Notes: a model not told the origin generated them from the sequence alone. 64,000 nt of DNA from Paraclostridium sordellii (GCF_000953675.1 NZ_LN679998.1:158116-222115), one strand, 5' to 3'. Shown: positions 38,279 to 51,281, numbered from the stretch's first letter. Made by a program: numbers and translations.

Positions 38279-38734
38279 CTATATAGCATCTTTTTCTTTT
38301 TGAAAAAAATTTAGAAATGAATTATTATATATTTTCTTGGTAAATATCATACAGAAAAACTTTAAAAATTCTGGATCAGTAAAAGCAAATTTAATAATAT
38401 CATTATGTGAGATAGCAATGCAGATACAATCATCATTTGCAATTATTGAGTAGTTAAGTTTTTTATCTAAAAATATTTCTAAGGCACCTAATATAGATAT
38501 ATTCTCATATTGGTTAATAAAATTTGAAGTATCATCTATGTTATCAATAATGTTTATAGAACCTTCTACTAAAAAATATAAATAATTAAGATCACTATTA
38601 TTATCTATTATAAATTCGTTTTTTCTAAAACAATGTAATTCTATATTTTTTCTGAATTTTGAGCTAAATATTTTTGTTAAATTGAATTTATCTATATAAT
38701 GTTTTAAACTACTTTCATGCTCTAACTTTAACAT
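38279..38734 (-). CDS. cyclic-nucleotide-binding-domain protein without a DNA-binding domain
   Basis: A 151-residue protein resembling the N-terminal sensor domain of Crp/Fnr regulators. RKNEFIIDNNSDLNYLYFLVEGSINI (read in two parts) is the beta-roll with the G-x-x-I turn. ISILGALEIFLDKKLNYSIIANDDCICIAI is the next part, and a dimerisation-helix-like end follows (DPEFLKFFCMIFTKKIYNNS). Full Crp/Fnr proteins have about 70 more residues with a helix-turn-helix, and that part is absent. The next 180 bases downstream show no remnant of it. A perfect 20-base palindrome (AAGATGCTATATAGCATCTT, 38274-38293) covers the stop codon. It may be a ligand-sensing partner protein or a truncated regulator. 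Confidence 0.7.
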   Translation of the reverse strand: MLKLEHESSLKHYIDKFNLTKIFSSKFRKNIELHCFRKNEFIIDNNSDLNYLYFLVEGSINIIDNIDDTSNFINQYENISILGALEIFLDKKLNYSIIANDDCICIAISHNDIIKFAFTDPEFLKFFCMIFTKKIYNNSFLNFFQKEKDAI

Positions 38735-41173
<2,439 letters not shown>

Positions 41174-41321
41174 GAAATGTAGGGGAAATTATCTTAATAA
41201 ATACCTACTAATTAGTATAAAATGATGCTAATATATTATAGTAAATAGATTGCCAAAATAAGGTTCGGAAAATTTGAAAAATACTAATTTGCTATAAAAA
41301 TATTTAAGAGAGGTAATATAT

Positions 41322-42671
41322 ATGACAAGAATTGATAATAGAAAAAATGATGAGATAAGACCAGTAAAGATAACTAGAAACTTTACTAGATATGCAGAAG
41401 GTTCTGTTTTGATAGAAATGGGAGAAACTAAAGTTATATGTACAGCATCTATAGAAGACAAAGTACCTCCATTTTTAAGAAATAGTGGAACAGGGTGGAT
41501 TAATGCAGAGTACTCTATGTTGCCTAGATCAACTCACCAAAGAAAAATAAGGGAATCATCAAGAGGAAAAATTGATGGAAGAACTCAAGAAATACAAAGA
41601 TTAATAGGAAGAGCTATAAGATCTGTAGTTGATTTATCAAAACTAGGGGAGAGAACTATATGGGTAGACTGTGATGTTATCCAAGCTGATGGAGGAACAA
41701 GAACTGCATCTATAACAGGTGCTTTTGTTGCTGTAGCAGATGCTTTATATTCTTTATATGAGAATAAACAAATAAAAACTTTACCTATAAGAAACTTTGT
41801 ATCAGCTATAAGTGTAGGTATAGTAAATGGAGAACATATTCTAGACTTATGTTATGAAGAAGATTCTAATGCACATGTAGATATGAATGTAATAATGACT
41901 GATAAAGGCGAATTTGTAGAAGTTCAAGGTACAGGAGAAGAGTCACCATTTAGTAGAAATGATTTAAATGTATTACTTGAGCTTGGAGAAAAGGGGAATA
42001 AAGAACTTATAAAGGCTCAAAGAAAAGCATTAGGTAAAATAGCAGTAGAAGTTTTAGGAGAAGAAGAGCCTAATGAAATTGTTATAGCAACAAACAACGC
42101 TCATAAATTAGAAGAAATTTCAGCTATATTAACAGATTTTAAATGCGATATATATTCTCTTAAAGATGTTGATTTAGATGGAATAGAGATTGTTGAAGAT
42201 GGCCATACATTTGAACACAATGCATTAATAAAAGCTAGAACTGTTGCAAAAGCTACGAATATGGTAGCTATAGCCGATGACTCAGGTTTAGAAGTTGATG
42301 CATTAGGTAAAAAGCCAGGAATTTATTCTGCTAGATATGCAGGAGAAAATGCTACAGATGAGCAAAACAGAGAAAAGCTTATAAAGGCTATGAAAAATGT
42401 TCCTATGAGCCAGAGAACAGGAAGATTTGTATCAGCAATTGCAGTTGTATTCCCAAGTGGAAAAGAATTTGTAGTAAGAGGAACTTGCGAAGGTATGATT
42501 GGATTTGAAGAAAAGGGAAATAATGGATTTGGATATGACCCATTATTTATAGTAGACAATTACAATAAGACATTCGGAGAGCTTCCAAGCTCAATAAAAA
42601 ATGCTATAAGTCATAGAGCAAATTCATTAAAACTTATGAGAGATGAGTTTGAAAAAAGGATATCAAGATAA
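41322..42671 (+). CDS. rph-rdgB: fusion of RNase PH and RdgB/HAM1 non-canonical purine NTP pyrophosphatase
   Basis: Two complete enzymes in one 449-residue chain. Residues 1 to about 247 are RNase PH, a phosphorolytic 3'-5' exoribonuclease that trims tRNA ends ([58 protein letters not shown]). From about residue 252 comes the RdgB/HAM1 pyrophosphatase that removes dITP and XTP ([58 protein letters not shown]). The genes are often adjacent in Firmicutes, and fused forms are known in some. The phosphodiesterase gene after it overlaps the stop codon by one base. Confidence 0.95.
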   Translation: MTRIDNRKNDEIRPVKITRNFTRYAEGSVLIEMGETKVICTASIEDKVPPFLRNSGTGWINAEYSMLPRSTHQRKIRESSRGKIDGRTQEIQRLIGRAIRSVVDLSKLGERTIWVDCDVIQADGGTRTASITGAFVAVADALYSLYENKQIKTLPIRNFVSAISVGIVNGEHILDLCYEEDSNAHVDMNVIMTDKGEFVEVQGTGEESPFSRNDLNVLLELGEKGNKELIKAQRKALGKIAVEVLGEEEPNEIVIATNNAHKLEEISAILTDFKCDIYSLKDVDLDGIEIVEDGHTFEHNALIKARTVAKATNMVAIADDSGLEVDALGKKPGIYSARYAGENATDEQNREKLIKAMKNVPMSQRTGRFVSAIAVVFPSGKEFVVRGTCEGMIGFEEKGNNGFGYDPLFIVDNYNKTFGELPSSIKNAISHRANSLKLMRDEFEKRISR

Positions 42672-43141
42672 TGAAAATTGGGGTAATAAGTGATACTCAT
42701 AGAATGACTAGATTTATTGATAAAGCAATACCATATTTAAAAGAATGTGATTTAATCATACATGCAGGAGATAATGTTATAGATTCTAAATATATTCATA
42801 AAATGACTAAAGTTGGAATGATGGCAGTTAGAGGCAATTGTGATTTTGAAGATATTGAAGATGAGCTAGAGTTTGATATAGAGGGTAAAAATGTATTTTT
42901 ATGTCATGGTGATAAGTATGGAGTTAAATATAATTTATATCAACTAGAAAAAAAGGCTAAAGAAGTAAATGCAGATATTGTGGTTTTTGGTCATACACAT
43001 ACTCCTTTAGTTAAAGAAAAAGATAATATATTATATTTGAATCCAGGAAGTATTTCGATTCCAAGAGGTGTAGATTATAGGAGTTTTATTATTTTAGATA
43101 TAAATGATGGTAAAGTGAGTATTAATGAAATAAGGGTATAA
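42671..43141 (+). CDS. metallophosphoesterase, YfcE/MJ0936 family
   Basis: A 156-residue calcineurin-like phosphodiesterase. Metal ligands are seen in order: ISDTHR at residues 6-11, HAGDNV, RGNCD (GNCD box), FLCHGDKYG and VFGHTHTP. These are the family's full set. Physiological substrate is unknown; E. coli YfcE hydrolyses model phosphodiesters. The start ATG overlaps the stop codon of rph-rdgB (TAATG), so translation is coupled. This arrangement rph-rdgB-yfcE-like is common in Firmicutes. Confidence 0.9.
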   Translation: MKIGVISDTHRMTRFIDKAIPYLKECDLIIHAGDNVIDSKYIHKMTKVGMMAVRGNCDFEDIEDELEFDIEGKNVFLCHGDKYGVKYNLYQLEKKAKEVNADIVVFGHTHTPLVKEKDNILYLNPGSISIPRGVDYRSFIILDINDGKVSINEIRV

Positions 43142-43163
43142 TATTATTAGGGGGATTATGTAA

Positions 43164-43685
43164 ATGGAATTTGTTTTGGGGTACTTGCTTATATTTTGCG
43201 CTAAATGTGCAGATGTTACATTAGCTACAATTAGAACTATCTTTGTTGTAAAAGGAAAGAAAAAACTTGCATTTTGTGTAGGATTTCTTGAAATTTTAAT
43301 ATATCTGTTTGCAATGGATAAAGTATTAGGCGATATGGGCGATACTATAAAGGTAATTTCATATGCACTTGGATTTGCAACAGGAAATGTAGTTGGAATT
43401 ACATTAGAAGAAAAGTTAGCAATAGGACTTATAACTGCACAAATATTTACTGGCGAAGATGTAGATGATTTTGCAGAATATTTAAGATATAATGGCTTTG
43501 GAGTAACTGTTATAGAGGGGAAAGGTAGAGAGGGTATCAAGTATATACTACAAGTAGTACTAGATAGAAAGCACCTTCATAATTTCCAAAATACTATAAA
43601 TGAGTATGATTCTAGGGCATTTGTAGCTGTATCTGAAATAAAGAATGTTAGAGGTGGATATTTCGGTCGAAATGCCATGAAATAA
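43164..43685 (+). CDS. UPF0316 membrane protein with DUF2179 domain
   Basis: A 173-residue protein of the UPF0316/DUF2179 family. Three N-terminal hydrophobic segments (FVLGYLLIFCAKCADVTLA, LAFCVGFLEILIYLFAMDKV, VISYALGFATGNVVGITLE) are followed by a cytoplasmic DUF2179 domain (FGVTVIEGKGREG, then LQVVLDRKHLHNFQNTI). The family is found across Firmicutes; no function has been assigned. The ribosome binding site is AGGGGG, and the gene is the last of the rph-rdgB group, ending in a small hairpin that covers its stop codon. Confidence 0.88.
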   Translation: MEFVLGYLLIFCAKCADVTLATIRTIFVVKGKKKLAFCVGFLEILIYLFAMDKVLGDMGDTIKVISYALGFATGNVVGITLEEKLAIGLITAQIFTGEDVDDFAEYLRYNGFGVTVIEGKGREGIKYILQVVLDRKHLHNFQNTINEYDSRAFVAVSEIKNVRGGYFGRNAMK

Positions 43686-43695
43686 GGCATTTTTC
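43670..43695 (+). terminator. short terminator overlapping the end of the DUF2179 gene
   Basis: AAATGCC pairs with GGCATTT around the last codons and stop, followed by TTTC. The stem is short but the position is right. Confidence 0.6.
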
Positions 43696-43721
43696 GGAGT
43701 TACTTCGTATTAATGGAACAC

Positions 43722-43751
43722 TTGTAAATAAAAAAAAGAATGTGTTATAAT
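43722..43751 (+). promoter_or_regulatory. promoter of tig
   Basis: TTGTAA (43722-43727) and TATAAT (43746-43751) are 18 bases apart and lie about 77 bases before the trigger-factor start. No CIRCE or CtsR-type repeat is visible nearby. Confidence 0.65.
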
Positions 43752-43827
43752 AAAATAGTAAAATTATAGTAACGAAATCTATTATACTATATATAAAGAA
43801 TACATAATCAATAGGAGGATTAAAATA

Positions 43828-45111
43828 ATGAAAGCAGAATTACTTAAGAAAGAAGGTAACCAAGTTACTTTTAAAATAACAGTTGATAATGATAAATTTG
43901 AAGGTGCGGTAACAAAAGCTTACAATAAAAATAAAGGAAAATTCAATATACCAGGATTTAGAAAAGGTAAAGCTCCTAAGCAAATAATAGAATCTCAATA
44001 TGGAAAAGGAGTATTCTACAACGATGCTATAGACATGTTATTCCCGGAAATATATCCAAAAGCTTTAGATGAGTTAGATATAGATCCAATAGCTAGACCT
44101 GACTTAGATATAGAAGAAATAAGTAAAGATAACGGATTAGTAATGGTTGTAAACGTAGAAGTTAAGCCAGAAGTTAATCTTGGTGAATACAAAGGTATAG
44201 AAATAGCAAAACCTGACTATACTGTAAATGAAGATGAAGTAAATTTAAGATTAGAAGAAATGAGAAATAAAGCTTCTAGATTAGTAGATGTTGAAAGAGC
44301 TATAGAAAACGGAGATAATACTGTTATAGACTTCGAAGGATTTGTAGATGGAGTTGCTTTTGAAGGTGGAAAAGGAGAAGACTATAGCTTAGTTATAGGA
44401 TCAAACACATTCATACCTGGATTTGAAGAGCAATTAGTAGGTAAAAACAAAGGTGAAGAAGTAGAAGTTAACGTAGAATTCCCAGCTGAATACCATGCTG
44501 AAAACTTAGCAGGAAAGCCAGCAACTTTCAAAGTTACTGTAAAGAATGTTCAAAAGAAAGAATTACCAGAGTTAAATGACGAGTTTGCAGCAGATACAAC
44601 TGAATTTAATACTTTAGAAGAATTAAAGAAAGACTTAAAAGCTAAAGTAGAAGAAGAAGCTAAAAATAGAGCAGATGCTGAAATGAAAAACTCTTTAGTT
44701 GAAAAAGTATCTGAAGGTACTGAATTAGAAGTTCCAGAAGCTATGGTTGAAACTCAAATAGATAATATGTTAATGGAACTTAATTATCAATTACAATACC
44801 AAGGATTACAGTTAGAGCAATTATTACAAATGACTGGAAGAACAATAGAAGAATTAAGAAATGAAAAAAGAGAAGAAGCTACTAAATTAGTTAAGTCATC
44901 TTTAATATTAGAAGCAATAGCTAAAGCTGAAAACGTAGAAGTTTCAGAAGAAGAAGTTAATGCTGAAGTTGAAAAAATGGCAAAAATGTATAATATGGAA
45001 GCTGATAAAATAAAATCAATGATGAAAGCAACTGACTTAGAAGATATAAAAGGTCAATTAAAAATAAGAAAAACAATAGATTTATTAGTTGATAGTGCTA
45101 AATTAGTTTAA
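43828..45111 (+). CDS. tig: trigger factor
   Basis: Ribosome-bound chaperone with prolyl isomerase activity that meets nascent chains at the exit tunnel. The 427 residues contain the ribosome-binding signature FNIPGFRKGKAPKQIIE (residues 37-53) and the FKBP-like domain (about 150-240; VIDFEGFVDGVAFEGGKGED, FIPGFEEQLVGKNKGEE). The helical C-terminal substrate cradle follows. The ATG follows AGGAGG. Grouping with clpP and clpX is near universal. A hairpin lies between tig and clpP. Confidence 0.97.
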   Translation: MKAELLKKEGNQVTFKITVDNDKFEGAVTKAYNKNKGKFNIPGFRKGKAPKQIIESQYGKGVFYNDAIDMLFPEIYPKALDELDIDPIARPDLDIEEISKDNGLVMVVNVEVKPEVNLGEYKGIEIAKPDYTVNEDEVNLRLEEMRNKASRLVDVERAIENGDNTVIDFEGFVDGVAFEGGKGEDYSLVIGSNTFIPGFEEQLVGKNKGEEVEVNVEFPAEYHAENLAGKPATFKVTVKNVQKKELPELNDEFAADTTEFNTLEELKKDLKAKVEEEAKNRADAEMKNSLVEKVSEGTELEVPEAMVETQIDNMLMELNYQLQYQGLQLEQLLQMTGRTIEELRNEKREEATKLVKSSLILEAIAKAENVEVSEEEVNAEVEKMAKMYNMEADKIKSMMKATDLEDIKGQLKIRKTIDLLVDSAKLV

Positions 45112-45129
45112 TCATTATAAGTATATTTC

Positions 45130-45156
45130 ATACAGTAGCTGTTACAGCTACTGTAT
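45130..45156 (+). other. hairpin between tig and clpP
   Basis: ATACAGTAGCTG and CAGCTACTGTAT form a perfect 12-bp stem with a TTA loop but no T run. It may be a processing site or mRNA stabiliser rather than a terminator. Confidence 0.5.
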
Positions 45157-45194
45157 ATTATATATATAGATAATTATGATAGGGGGTATAATCC

Positions 45195-45779
45195 ATGGCA
45201 TTAGTACCTGTAGTAGTAGAACAAACAGGAAGAGGAGAAAGATCTTACGATATATATTCAAAACTTCTAAAAGATAGAATAATATTTTTGGGTGATGAAG
45301 TAAACGATGCTACAGCAGGACTTGTAGTAGCTCAATTGTTATTCCTAGAAGGAGAAGACCCAGATAAAGATATACATTTATATATAAATTCTCCAGGAGG
45401 AAGTATAACAGCTGGTATGGCTATATATGACACTATGCAATATATAAAACCAGATGTTTCTACGATATGTATAGGAATGGCTGCATCTATGGGAGCATTT
45501 TTATTAGCAGCAGGAGAAAAAGGAAAAAGATTTGCACTTCCAAACAGCGAAATAATGATACATCAACCACTAGGAGGAACTAGAGGGCAAGCAACAGATA
45601 TAGAGATACATGCAAAAAGAATAGTTAATATGAAACACAAATTAAATTCTATATTAGCTGAAAGAACTGGTCAGCCTATAGAAAAAATTCAAGTTGATAC
45701 TGAACGTGATAACTTCATGAGTGCTGAAGAAGCTATGAAATATGGCTTAATTGATGAAGTGATTACTAAAAGACCGTAG
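45195..45779 (+). CDS. clpP: ATP-dependent Clp protease proteolytic subunit
   Basis: Serine peptidase that forms the tetradecameric chamber of the ClpXP and ClpCP proteases. The 194 residues include the Ser nucleophile in [14 protein letters not shown] (Ser near 98), the His in MIHQPLGG, and the Asp in TERDNFMS. The N-terminus [21 protein letters not shown] is the normal pro-region. The ATG follows AGGGGGT. clpX starts 17 bases later. Confidence 0.98.
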   Translation: MALVPVVVEQTGRGERSYDIYSKLLKDRIIFLGDEVNDATAGLVVAQLLFLEGEDPDKDIHLYINSPGGSITAGMAIYDTMQYIKPDVSTICIGMAASMGAFLLAAGEKGKRFALPNSEIMIHQPLGGTRGQATDIEIHAKRIVNMKHKLNSILAERTGQPIEKIQVDTERDNFMSAEEAMKYGLIDEVITKRP

Positions 45780-45796
45780 AAAAGAGAGGTGTTAAT

Positions 45797-47047
45797 ATGT
45801 CAAAATATGAAGATAAGAGACAATTAAAATGTTCATTCTGCGGTAAAAACCAGGAACAAGTAAGAAGACTTATTGCAGGGCCAAATGTATATATATGTGA
45901 TGAATGTGTTGAATTATGTGATGAAATAATTCAAGAGGAAGTAGAAGAAATTACAGAGGAAGAAGCTATAAATCTTCCAAAACCAAAAGAAATGATGAAT
46001 ACTCTAAACGATTATGTTATCGGGCAAGAAAAAGCTAAGAAAGCTTTATCTGTAGCTGTATATAATCATTACAAAAGAATTTATGGAAAAAATAAAGGAT
46101 CTAATAAAGATGTTGAAATTCAAAAGAGTAACATATTATTATTAGGACCTACTGGATCAGGAAAAACACTTCTTGCTCAAACTCTAGCAAAAACACTTAA
46201 TGTACCATTTGCAATGGCAGATGCTACATCTTTAACTGAAGCTGGATATGTTGGGGAAGACGTTGAAAATATATTATTAAAGCTTATACAATCAGCTGAC
46301 TTTGATATAGAAAAAGCTGAAAGAGGTATAATATACATAGATGAGATTGATAAGATAGCTAGAAAATCTGAAAATCCATCTATAACAAGAGATGTAAGTG
46401 GTGAAGGTGTTCAACAAGCATTACTTAAAATCTTAGAAGGAACTGTTGCTAATGTTCCACCTCAAGGAGGAAGAAAACATCCTCATCAAGAGTTTTTAAA
46501 ACTAGATACAACTAATATATTATTTATATTAGGAGGAGCTTTCGATGGAATAGAAAAAATAATCCAAAGAAGAGGCGGAGAAAAAACATTAGGATTTGGG
46601 GCTAAAATAGAGAGTAAAAAAGACGTTGATCTTGGCAAAATATATGCACAAGTTCAAACAGAAGATTTACTTAAGTTTGGTATAATACCAGAGTTTATAG
46701 GTAGAATACCAGTGGTTGCAACCCTTGATTTATTAGATGAAGACGCTTTAGTAAGTATCTTAAAAGAGCCTAAGAATTCTTTAGTAAAACAATTCCAAAA
46801 ACTTTTTGAGTTAGATGGAGTAGAGTTAGAATTTGAAGATGCAGCTCTTAGAGCTATAGCTAAAAAAGCTATTGAAAGAAATACTGGAGCAAGAGGTCTA
46901 AGAAGTATTGTTGAAAATATAATGATGGATATAATGTATGAAATTCCATCTAGAGATGATATAAAGAAAATTATATTAACAGAAGCATGTGTGAAAGAAG
47001 AAGCTGAACCTGTAGTTGTTTTAAAAGGTGAAGAAGAAAGTGCATAA
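45797..47047 (+). CDS. clpX: ATP-dependent Clp protease ATP-binding subunit ClpX
   Basis: AAA+ unfoldase that feeds substrates into ClpP. The 416 residues have an N-terminal four-Cys zinc domain (CSFCGKN ... CDECVELC). After it come Walker [21 protein letters not shown], Walker [13 protein letters not shown] and the IGF-type ClpP loop region (LGFGAKIE is near). The sensor and small domains follow, with [12 protein letters not shown]. It ends at a hairpin shared with the leftward chrA genes. Confidence 0.98.
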   Translation: MSKYEDKRQLKCSFCGKNQEQVRRLIAGPNVYICDECVELCDEIIQEEVEEITEEEAINLPKPKEMMNTLNDYVIGQEKAKKALSVAVYNHYKRIYGKNKGSNKDVEIQKSNILLLGPTGSGKTLLAQTLAKTLNVPFAMADATSLTEAGYVGEDVENILLKLIQSADFDIEKAERGIIYIDEIDKIARKSENPSITRDVSGEGVQQALLKILEGTVANVPPQGGRKHPHQEFLKLDTTNILFILGGAFDGIEKIIQRRGGEKTLGFGAKIESKKDVDLGKIYAQVQTEDLLKFGIIPEFIGRIPVVATLDLLDEDALVSILKEPKNSLVKQFQKLFELDGVELEFEDAALRAIAKKAIERNTGARGLRSIVENIMMDIMYEIPSRDDIKKIILTEACVKEEAEPVVVLKGEEESA

Positions 47048-47048
47048 T

Positions 47049-47073
47049 AAAAGGAGCTATTAAGCTCCTTTTT
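47049..47073. terminator. bidirectional terminator between clpX and chrA
   Basis: AAAAGGAGCT, an ATTA loop and AGCTCCTTTTT. The T run on the plus strand and the TTTTATTAT on the minus strand let it serve both convergent units. Confidence 0.85.
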
Positions 47074-47084
47074 GATTTGAAAAA

Positions 47085-47615
47085 TTAATGTAAAAATGAT
47101 AGTATTAATCCAATACAACCATATATAAAAACGGCAGATATAGAACCGATTTTCTTTGTATATAAAAGGTAGAAGGCAGATGAAAATGCAATTATTTCAT
47201 ATAACCCCCAATGTATATCTAAAGCAGATGAATATACTGCAGCTAATATGAACCCTAGGGTTATTGGTTGTAAAACAGAAAGTACTCTTGATACTTTTTC
47301 ATTTTCCTTAAATTTATCAAACAGTTTAGCGATTATAGTAAGGCCTAAGACTGAAAAAATAACAACACCTATACTAGAAGCTAAAGAACCCCAGAATCCA
47401 GACACCTTGTATCCTATAAATGTAGCACTATTTATAGCTATAGGACCAGGTGTAGACTGAGAAAGCGCTAATAAATCTAAAAACTCTTGGTTGGTGATAA
47501 ATTTAAATTTATCAATAAATTCCTGTTGAATAAAAGGAAGCATTGCATAGCCACCGCCAAAACTAAAACTTCCAATTTTAAAGAATGTTAGGAAGAGCAT
47601 TAAGACTTTTGACAT
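47085..47615 (-). CDS. chromate transporter family protein, half-size (second of a pair)
   Basis: A 176-residue single-domain member of the CHR (ChrA) family. The N-terminal signature FFKIGSFSFGGGYAMLPFIQQEF and LALSQSTPGPIAINSATFIGY are characteristic, followed by four or five more hydrophobic stretches. Long ChrA proteins consist of two such domains. Here two short proteins encoded by adjacent genes, overlapping by 16 bases, probably assemble with opposite topology. Chromate export is known for some members. In anaerobic Firmicutes the real substrate is unknown. Confidence 0.88.
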   Translation of the reverse strand: MSKVLMLFLTFFKIGSFSFGGGYAMLPFIQQEFIDKFKFITNQEFLDLLALSQSTPGPIAINSATFIGYKVSGFWGSLASSIGVVIFSVLGLTIIAKLFDKFKENEKVSRVLSVLQPITLGFILAAVYSSALDIHWGLYEIIAFSSAFYLLYTKKIGSISAVFIYGCIGLILSFLH

Positions 47616-48115
47616 AAAGCGTAAACACCTCCTAATATTATTAAATATATTGGGCTTATATTAAGTACACCAACACAAAAGAATGATATAATTAAAAATG
47701 ATATATTTTTTATAGATTTGGGTAATTTATTAAACATATTTACAAATGAATAAAGTATTAGTGCAATAACTACAGGGCTAACACCTTTAAAGAAGCCACT
47801 TAGTATGTTAGAATTTTGGTTATGAAAATAAAAATATGATAAGATTATTACTATAACAAATGATGGAAGTATAGAACCTAATGTACAAACCAATACTCCA
47901 GGTATTTTATACAATCTATATCCTAATAATATAGATATATTTGCAGCTAAAACTCCTGGATAACTTTGAGCAATTGATAGATAATCTATAAATTCCTCAG
48001 ATGATAATAACTTTTGTTTGTTTACAAGTTCATCTTCTATAAGGGGTACCATGGCATAGCCACCGCCAAAGGTAAAGGCACCTATTTTTAAAAAAGTAAA
48101 AAAAAGTTTAAGCAT
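47600..48115 (-). CDS. chromate transporter family protein, half-size (first of a pair)
   Basis: A 171-residue partner of the following gene with the parallel signature FLKIGAFTFGGGYAMVPLIEDEL and SIAQSYPGVLAANISILLGYR. It starts behind GGAGG and overlaps the next gene by 16 bases, so the pair is translationally coupled. Sequence identity with the partner is low outside the signature, as expected for the two halves of a CHR pair that diverged long ago. Confidence 0.88.
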   Translation of the reverse strand: MLKLFFTFLKIGAFTFGGGYAMVPLIEDELVNKQKLLSSEEFIDYLSIAQSYPGVLAANISILLGYRLYKIPGVLVCTLGSILPSFVIVIILSYFYFHNQNSNILSGFFKGVSPVVIALILYSFVNMFNKLPKSIKNISFLIISFFCVGVLNISPIYLIILGGVYALCQKS

Positions 48116-48210
48116 AGGATCCTCCGTATTTAAAATTTAGTATACAAGTAATAATATTATAACATAATAGTAATAAATGGATTATAATGATTAAGAAATA
48201 TCTAATATTA

Positions 48211-48239
48211 TTGAAAATTCAATTATGTAAATATATAAT
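48211..48239 (+). promoter_or_regulatory. promoter of lon
   Basis: TTGAAA (48211-48216) and TATAAT (48234-48239) with a 17-base spacer, about 45 bases before the lon start. This is a near-consensus sigma-A promoter. Confidence 0.75.
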
Positions 48240-48283
48240 AAATAAAGTGACACAATCTAGCATTTGGAAGGAGTGATGTTAGT

Positions 48284-50641
48284 ATGGAAAAAAACTACAC
48301 TAAAATAGAACGTGAATTACCGTTAATTCCTTTAAGAGGATTAGCTATTTTCCCATATATGATATTAAGCTTTGATGTAGGTAGAGAAATTTCATTAAAA
48401 GCATTAGATGAAGCTATGGCAGACGATGAAATGATATTCTTAACTGCACAGAAAGATTCATCAATAGATAACCCTACAGAAGAGGATTACTATCATACGG
48501 GGACTATATGTAAAGTAAAACAACTAGTAAAATTACCAGGAGAAGGGGTTAGAGTATTAGTTGAAGGGATATCAAGAGGAACTATAACTGAATTTATGCA
48601 AGAAGAGCCTTATATAAAGGTAGCTATAGAAGAAATAGTTTATGATACTGATAGCATAAATGAAGACAAAGAAGTACAAGCGACAGTTAGAAATGTTTTT
48701 GATGCCTTTGAAGAATATATAAATATAAGCAATAGAGTATCGCCTGAAATACTTATAAATTTAGCTGAAATGGATAATGAGAATAGATTTATAGATACTA
48801 TAGCAGCAAATATGTTCTTAAAACCTGAACAAAAACAAGCAATTTTAGATGAATTTGATATTCAAGAGAGATTAGAGTTAATATTAAAGACACTTTTAGA
48901 AGAAATTGAGCTTTTAAAGATAGAAAAGAAAATAGCTTTAAAAGTAAAGAAAAGCATGAATAAAGTTCAAAAAGAATACTATCTTAGAGAACAATTGAAA
49001 GCTATTCAAAAAGAATTAGGAGAAGAAGAAGACTTAGATTCTGAGGTTGAAACATATAAAAAACAACTTAAGAAGATAAAGGCTTCCAAGGAAACTAAAG
49101 AGAAGATATCTAAGGAAATAGATAAATTTTCAAAAATATCACCTATGGCGCCTGATTCTACTGTAAGTAGAAACTATCTAGATACTATTTTCTCGCTACC
49201 TTGGAATAAGGAAAGCAAAGACAAGCTAGATATAAAAAGAGCAGAAGAAATCTTAAATAACGAACATTATGGATTAGATAAAGTTAAAGAAAGAATAATA
49301 GAGTATCTAGCAATAAGACAATTATCTAGTAGTTTAAAAGGACCTATACTTTGTTTGGTAGGACCTCCAGGTGTTGGTAAAACATCTATAGCTAAATCTA
49401 TCGCTAATTCACTAGATAGAAAATTTGTTAGAATTTCGTTAGGTGGAGTTAGAGATGAAGCTGAAATAAGAGGACACAGAAGAACATATGTAGGAGCCAT
49501 ACCAGGTAGAATTATAAATGGACTTAAAGAAGCTAAAACTAAAAATCCTGTATTTTTATTAGATGAAATAGATAAGATGGCATCTGATTTTAAAGGAGAC
49601 CCTGGATCAGCAATGCTAGAAGTTTTAGATCCAGAACAAAATAAAGATTTTGTAGATCACTATCTTGAAGTTCCTTTTGATTTATCTAAAATACTATTTG
49701 TGACTACTGCTAATAGTTTAGGTACTATACCTAGACCATTATTAGATAGAATGGAAATAATAGAAATAACAGGATATATAGAAGAGGAAAAATTAAATAT
49801 AGCTAAGAAGTACCTATTACCTAAGCAAATAAAAGAACATGCTTTAAAAGAAGGCTTTGTAAAAATAGATGATGAAACTATGATTGAGATAATAAATAGT
49901 TACACTAGAGAAGCAGGAGTAAGAGGTCTAGAAAGAACTATAGGAAAGATATGTAGAAAAGCAGCAAGAAAATATGTAGAAGATAATAGCATAGAAGAAA
50001 TAGTAGTTACTAAATCAGATTTAGAAACATATCTAGGAAAACAAAAAGTTAGACATCAATTAGCAGGTAAAAAACCTGAAGTAGGTGTTGTAACAGGACT
50101 TGCTTGGACTTCAGTTGGAGGAGAAACTTTAACTACAGAAGTAAATGTTTTAAAAGGTAAAGGTCAGATTGTTTTAACTGGTAAACTAGGTGATGTTATG
50201 AAGGAATCTGCTCAAACAGGTATATCATATATAAGATCTATAGCAGATAAATTTGATATAAATCCAAACTTCTATAAAGAAAATGATATACACATACATT
50301 TACCAGAAGGCGCTGTTCCTAAAGATGGACCATCTGCAGGTATAACTATGGCTTTAGGAGTAATATCAGCATTAACTAATATACCGGTTAGAAACAATGT
50401 TGCTATGACAGGAGAAATAACTTTAAGAGGTAGAGTTCTTGCTGTTGGTGGAGTTAAAGAGAAGTTACTTGCAGCTCATAGAGCTGGAATAACTAAGGTT
50501 TTACTTCCAGAAGAATGTGAAGCAGATTTAGATGAAATACCTCAGAAGGTTAAAGATGATATGGAATTTGTATTAGTAAATCACATGGACCAGGTGTTAG
50601 AACATGCATTATTAAGGAATGGTGATAAGAATGAAGATTAG
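48284..50641 (+). CDS. lon: ATP-dependent protease Lon
   Basis: Cytoplasmic AAA+ serine protease for damaged and regulatory proteins. The 785 residues have an N-terminal substrate domain ([18 protein letters not shown]), a coiled region with [16 protein letters not shown], and Walker [16 protein letters not shown]. Next come the highly conserved [20 protein letters not shown] and a C-terminal protease domain with the Ser684-Lys dyad ([14 protein letters not shown] and [10 protein letters not shown]). Length is typical. The ATG follows GGAAGGAGTGA. engB overlaps its end by 11 bases. Confidence 0.97.
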   Translation: MEKNYTKIERELPLIPLRGLAIFPYMILSFDVGREISLKALDEAMADDEMIFLTAQKDSSIDNPTEEDYYHTGTICKVKQLVKLPGEGVRVLVEGISRGTITEFMQEEPYIKVAIEEIVYDTDSINEDKEVQATVRNVFDAFEEYINISNRVSPEILINLAEMDNENRFIDTIAANMFLKPEQKQAILDEFDIQERLELILKTLLEEIELLKIEKKIALKVKKSMNKVQKEYYLREQLKAIQKELGEEEDLDSEVETYKKQLKKIKASKETKEKISKEIDKFSKISPMAPDSTVSRNYLDTIFSLPWNKESKDKLDIKRAEEILNNEHYGLDKVKERIIEYLAIRQLSSSLKGPILCLVGPPGVGKTSIAKSIANSLDRKFVRISLGGVRDEAEIRGHRRTYVGAIPGRIINGLKEAKTKNPVFLLDEIDKMASDFKGDPGSAMLEVLDPEQNKDFVDHYLEVPFDLSKILFVTTANSLGTIPRPLLDRMEIIEITGYIEEEKLNIAKKYLLPKQIKEHALKEGFVKIDDETMIEIINSYTREAGVRGLERTIGKICRKAARKYVEDNSIEEIVVTKSDLETYLGKQKVRHQLAGKKPEVGVVTGLAWTSVGGETLTTEVNVLKGKGQIVLTGKLGDVMKESAQTGISYIRSIADKFDINPNFYKENDIHIHLPEGAVPKDGPSAGITMALGVISALTNIPVRNNVAMTGEITLRGRVLAVGGVKEKLLAAHRAGITKVLLPEECEADLDEIPQKVKDDMEFVLVNHMDQVLEHALLRNGDKNED

Positions 50642-51242
50642 AAGTGCTGAAATTACGATGAGTGCAGTAAATAAAAGTCAATATCCAGCAGAGGGAATAC
50701 CAGAGATAGCTTTAGTTGGTAGATCAAATGTTGGAAAATCATCAACAGTAAACACTTTATTAAATAGAAGAAACTTTGCAAGAACTAGTCAAACTCCAGG
50801 AAAAACTAGAACTATAAATTTTTATTTAATAAATCAGGAGTTTTATTTTGTTGATTTACCAGGTTATGGATATGCAAAGTTATCTAAATCTGAAAAAGAA
50901 AAATGGGGAGCTATAATGGAAAGATATTTACAAGAAAGAGATGAATTGTGTGCTATTTGTCTACTTGTAGATATAAGACATGAACCCTCAAATGATGATA
51001 AAATGATGTATGATTGGATAAAACACTTTGGATATGATTGTGTTATAGTAGCAACTAAGGCAGATAAAATATCTAGAGGTCAATATCAAAAACATTTTAA
51101 CATAATAAGAAAAAAATTAGGATTATCTAAAGAAGATAAAATATTCCCAATATCTTCGCTTAAGAAAACAGGTGTAGAAGAATTGTGGAATGAAGTAATA
51201 AAACAATACTCTACTAAAGGGTATGAAATAAGAGTTGATTAA
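50631..51242 (+). CDS. engB: ribosome biogenesis GTPase EngB (YsxC/YihA)
   Basis: Essential GTPase in assembly of the large ribosomal subunit. The 203 residues have G1 [10 protein letters not shown]2-type [12 protein letters not shown]3 DLPGYG, G4 TKAD and G5 SSLKKTG. An in-frame ATG at 50619 sits directly against AAGGA with no spacer. The ATG at 50631 follows GGTGA by 6 bases and gives the usual N-terminus [19 protein letters not shown]. The lon-engB order is conserved in Firmicutes. Confidence 0.96.
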   Translation: MKIRSAEITMSAVNKSQYPAEGIPEIALVGRSNVGKSSTVNTLLNRRNFARTSQTPGKTRTINFYLINQEFYFVDLPGYGYAKLSKSEKEKWGAIMERYLQERDELCAICLLVDIRHEPSNDDKMMYDWIKHFGYDCVIVATKADKISRGQYQKHFNIIRKKLGLSKEDKIFPISSLKKTGVEELWNEVIKQYSTKGYEIRVD

Positions 51243-51244
51243 AG

Positions 51245-51281
51245 AAAATGACTAAACTTTTTAAGTTTAGTCATTTTTTTA
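51245..51281 (+). terminator. terminator of lon-engB
   Basis: AATGACTAAACTT pairs perfectly with AAGTTTAGTCATT around TTT and ends in seven T residues. Confidence 0.9.

Noticed and set aside
47085-48115. The two chrA genes as one broken full-length gene
   Set aside because: Each has its own start, ribosome binding site and complete CHR signature. Paired half-size genes are a normal arrangement for this family.
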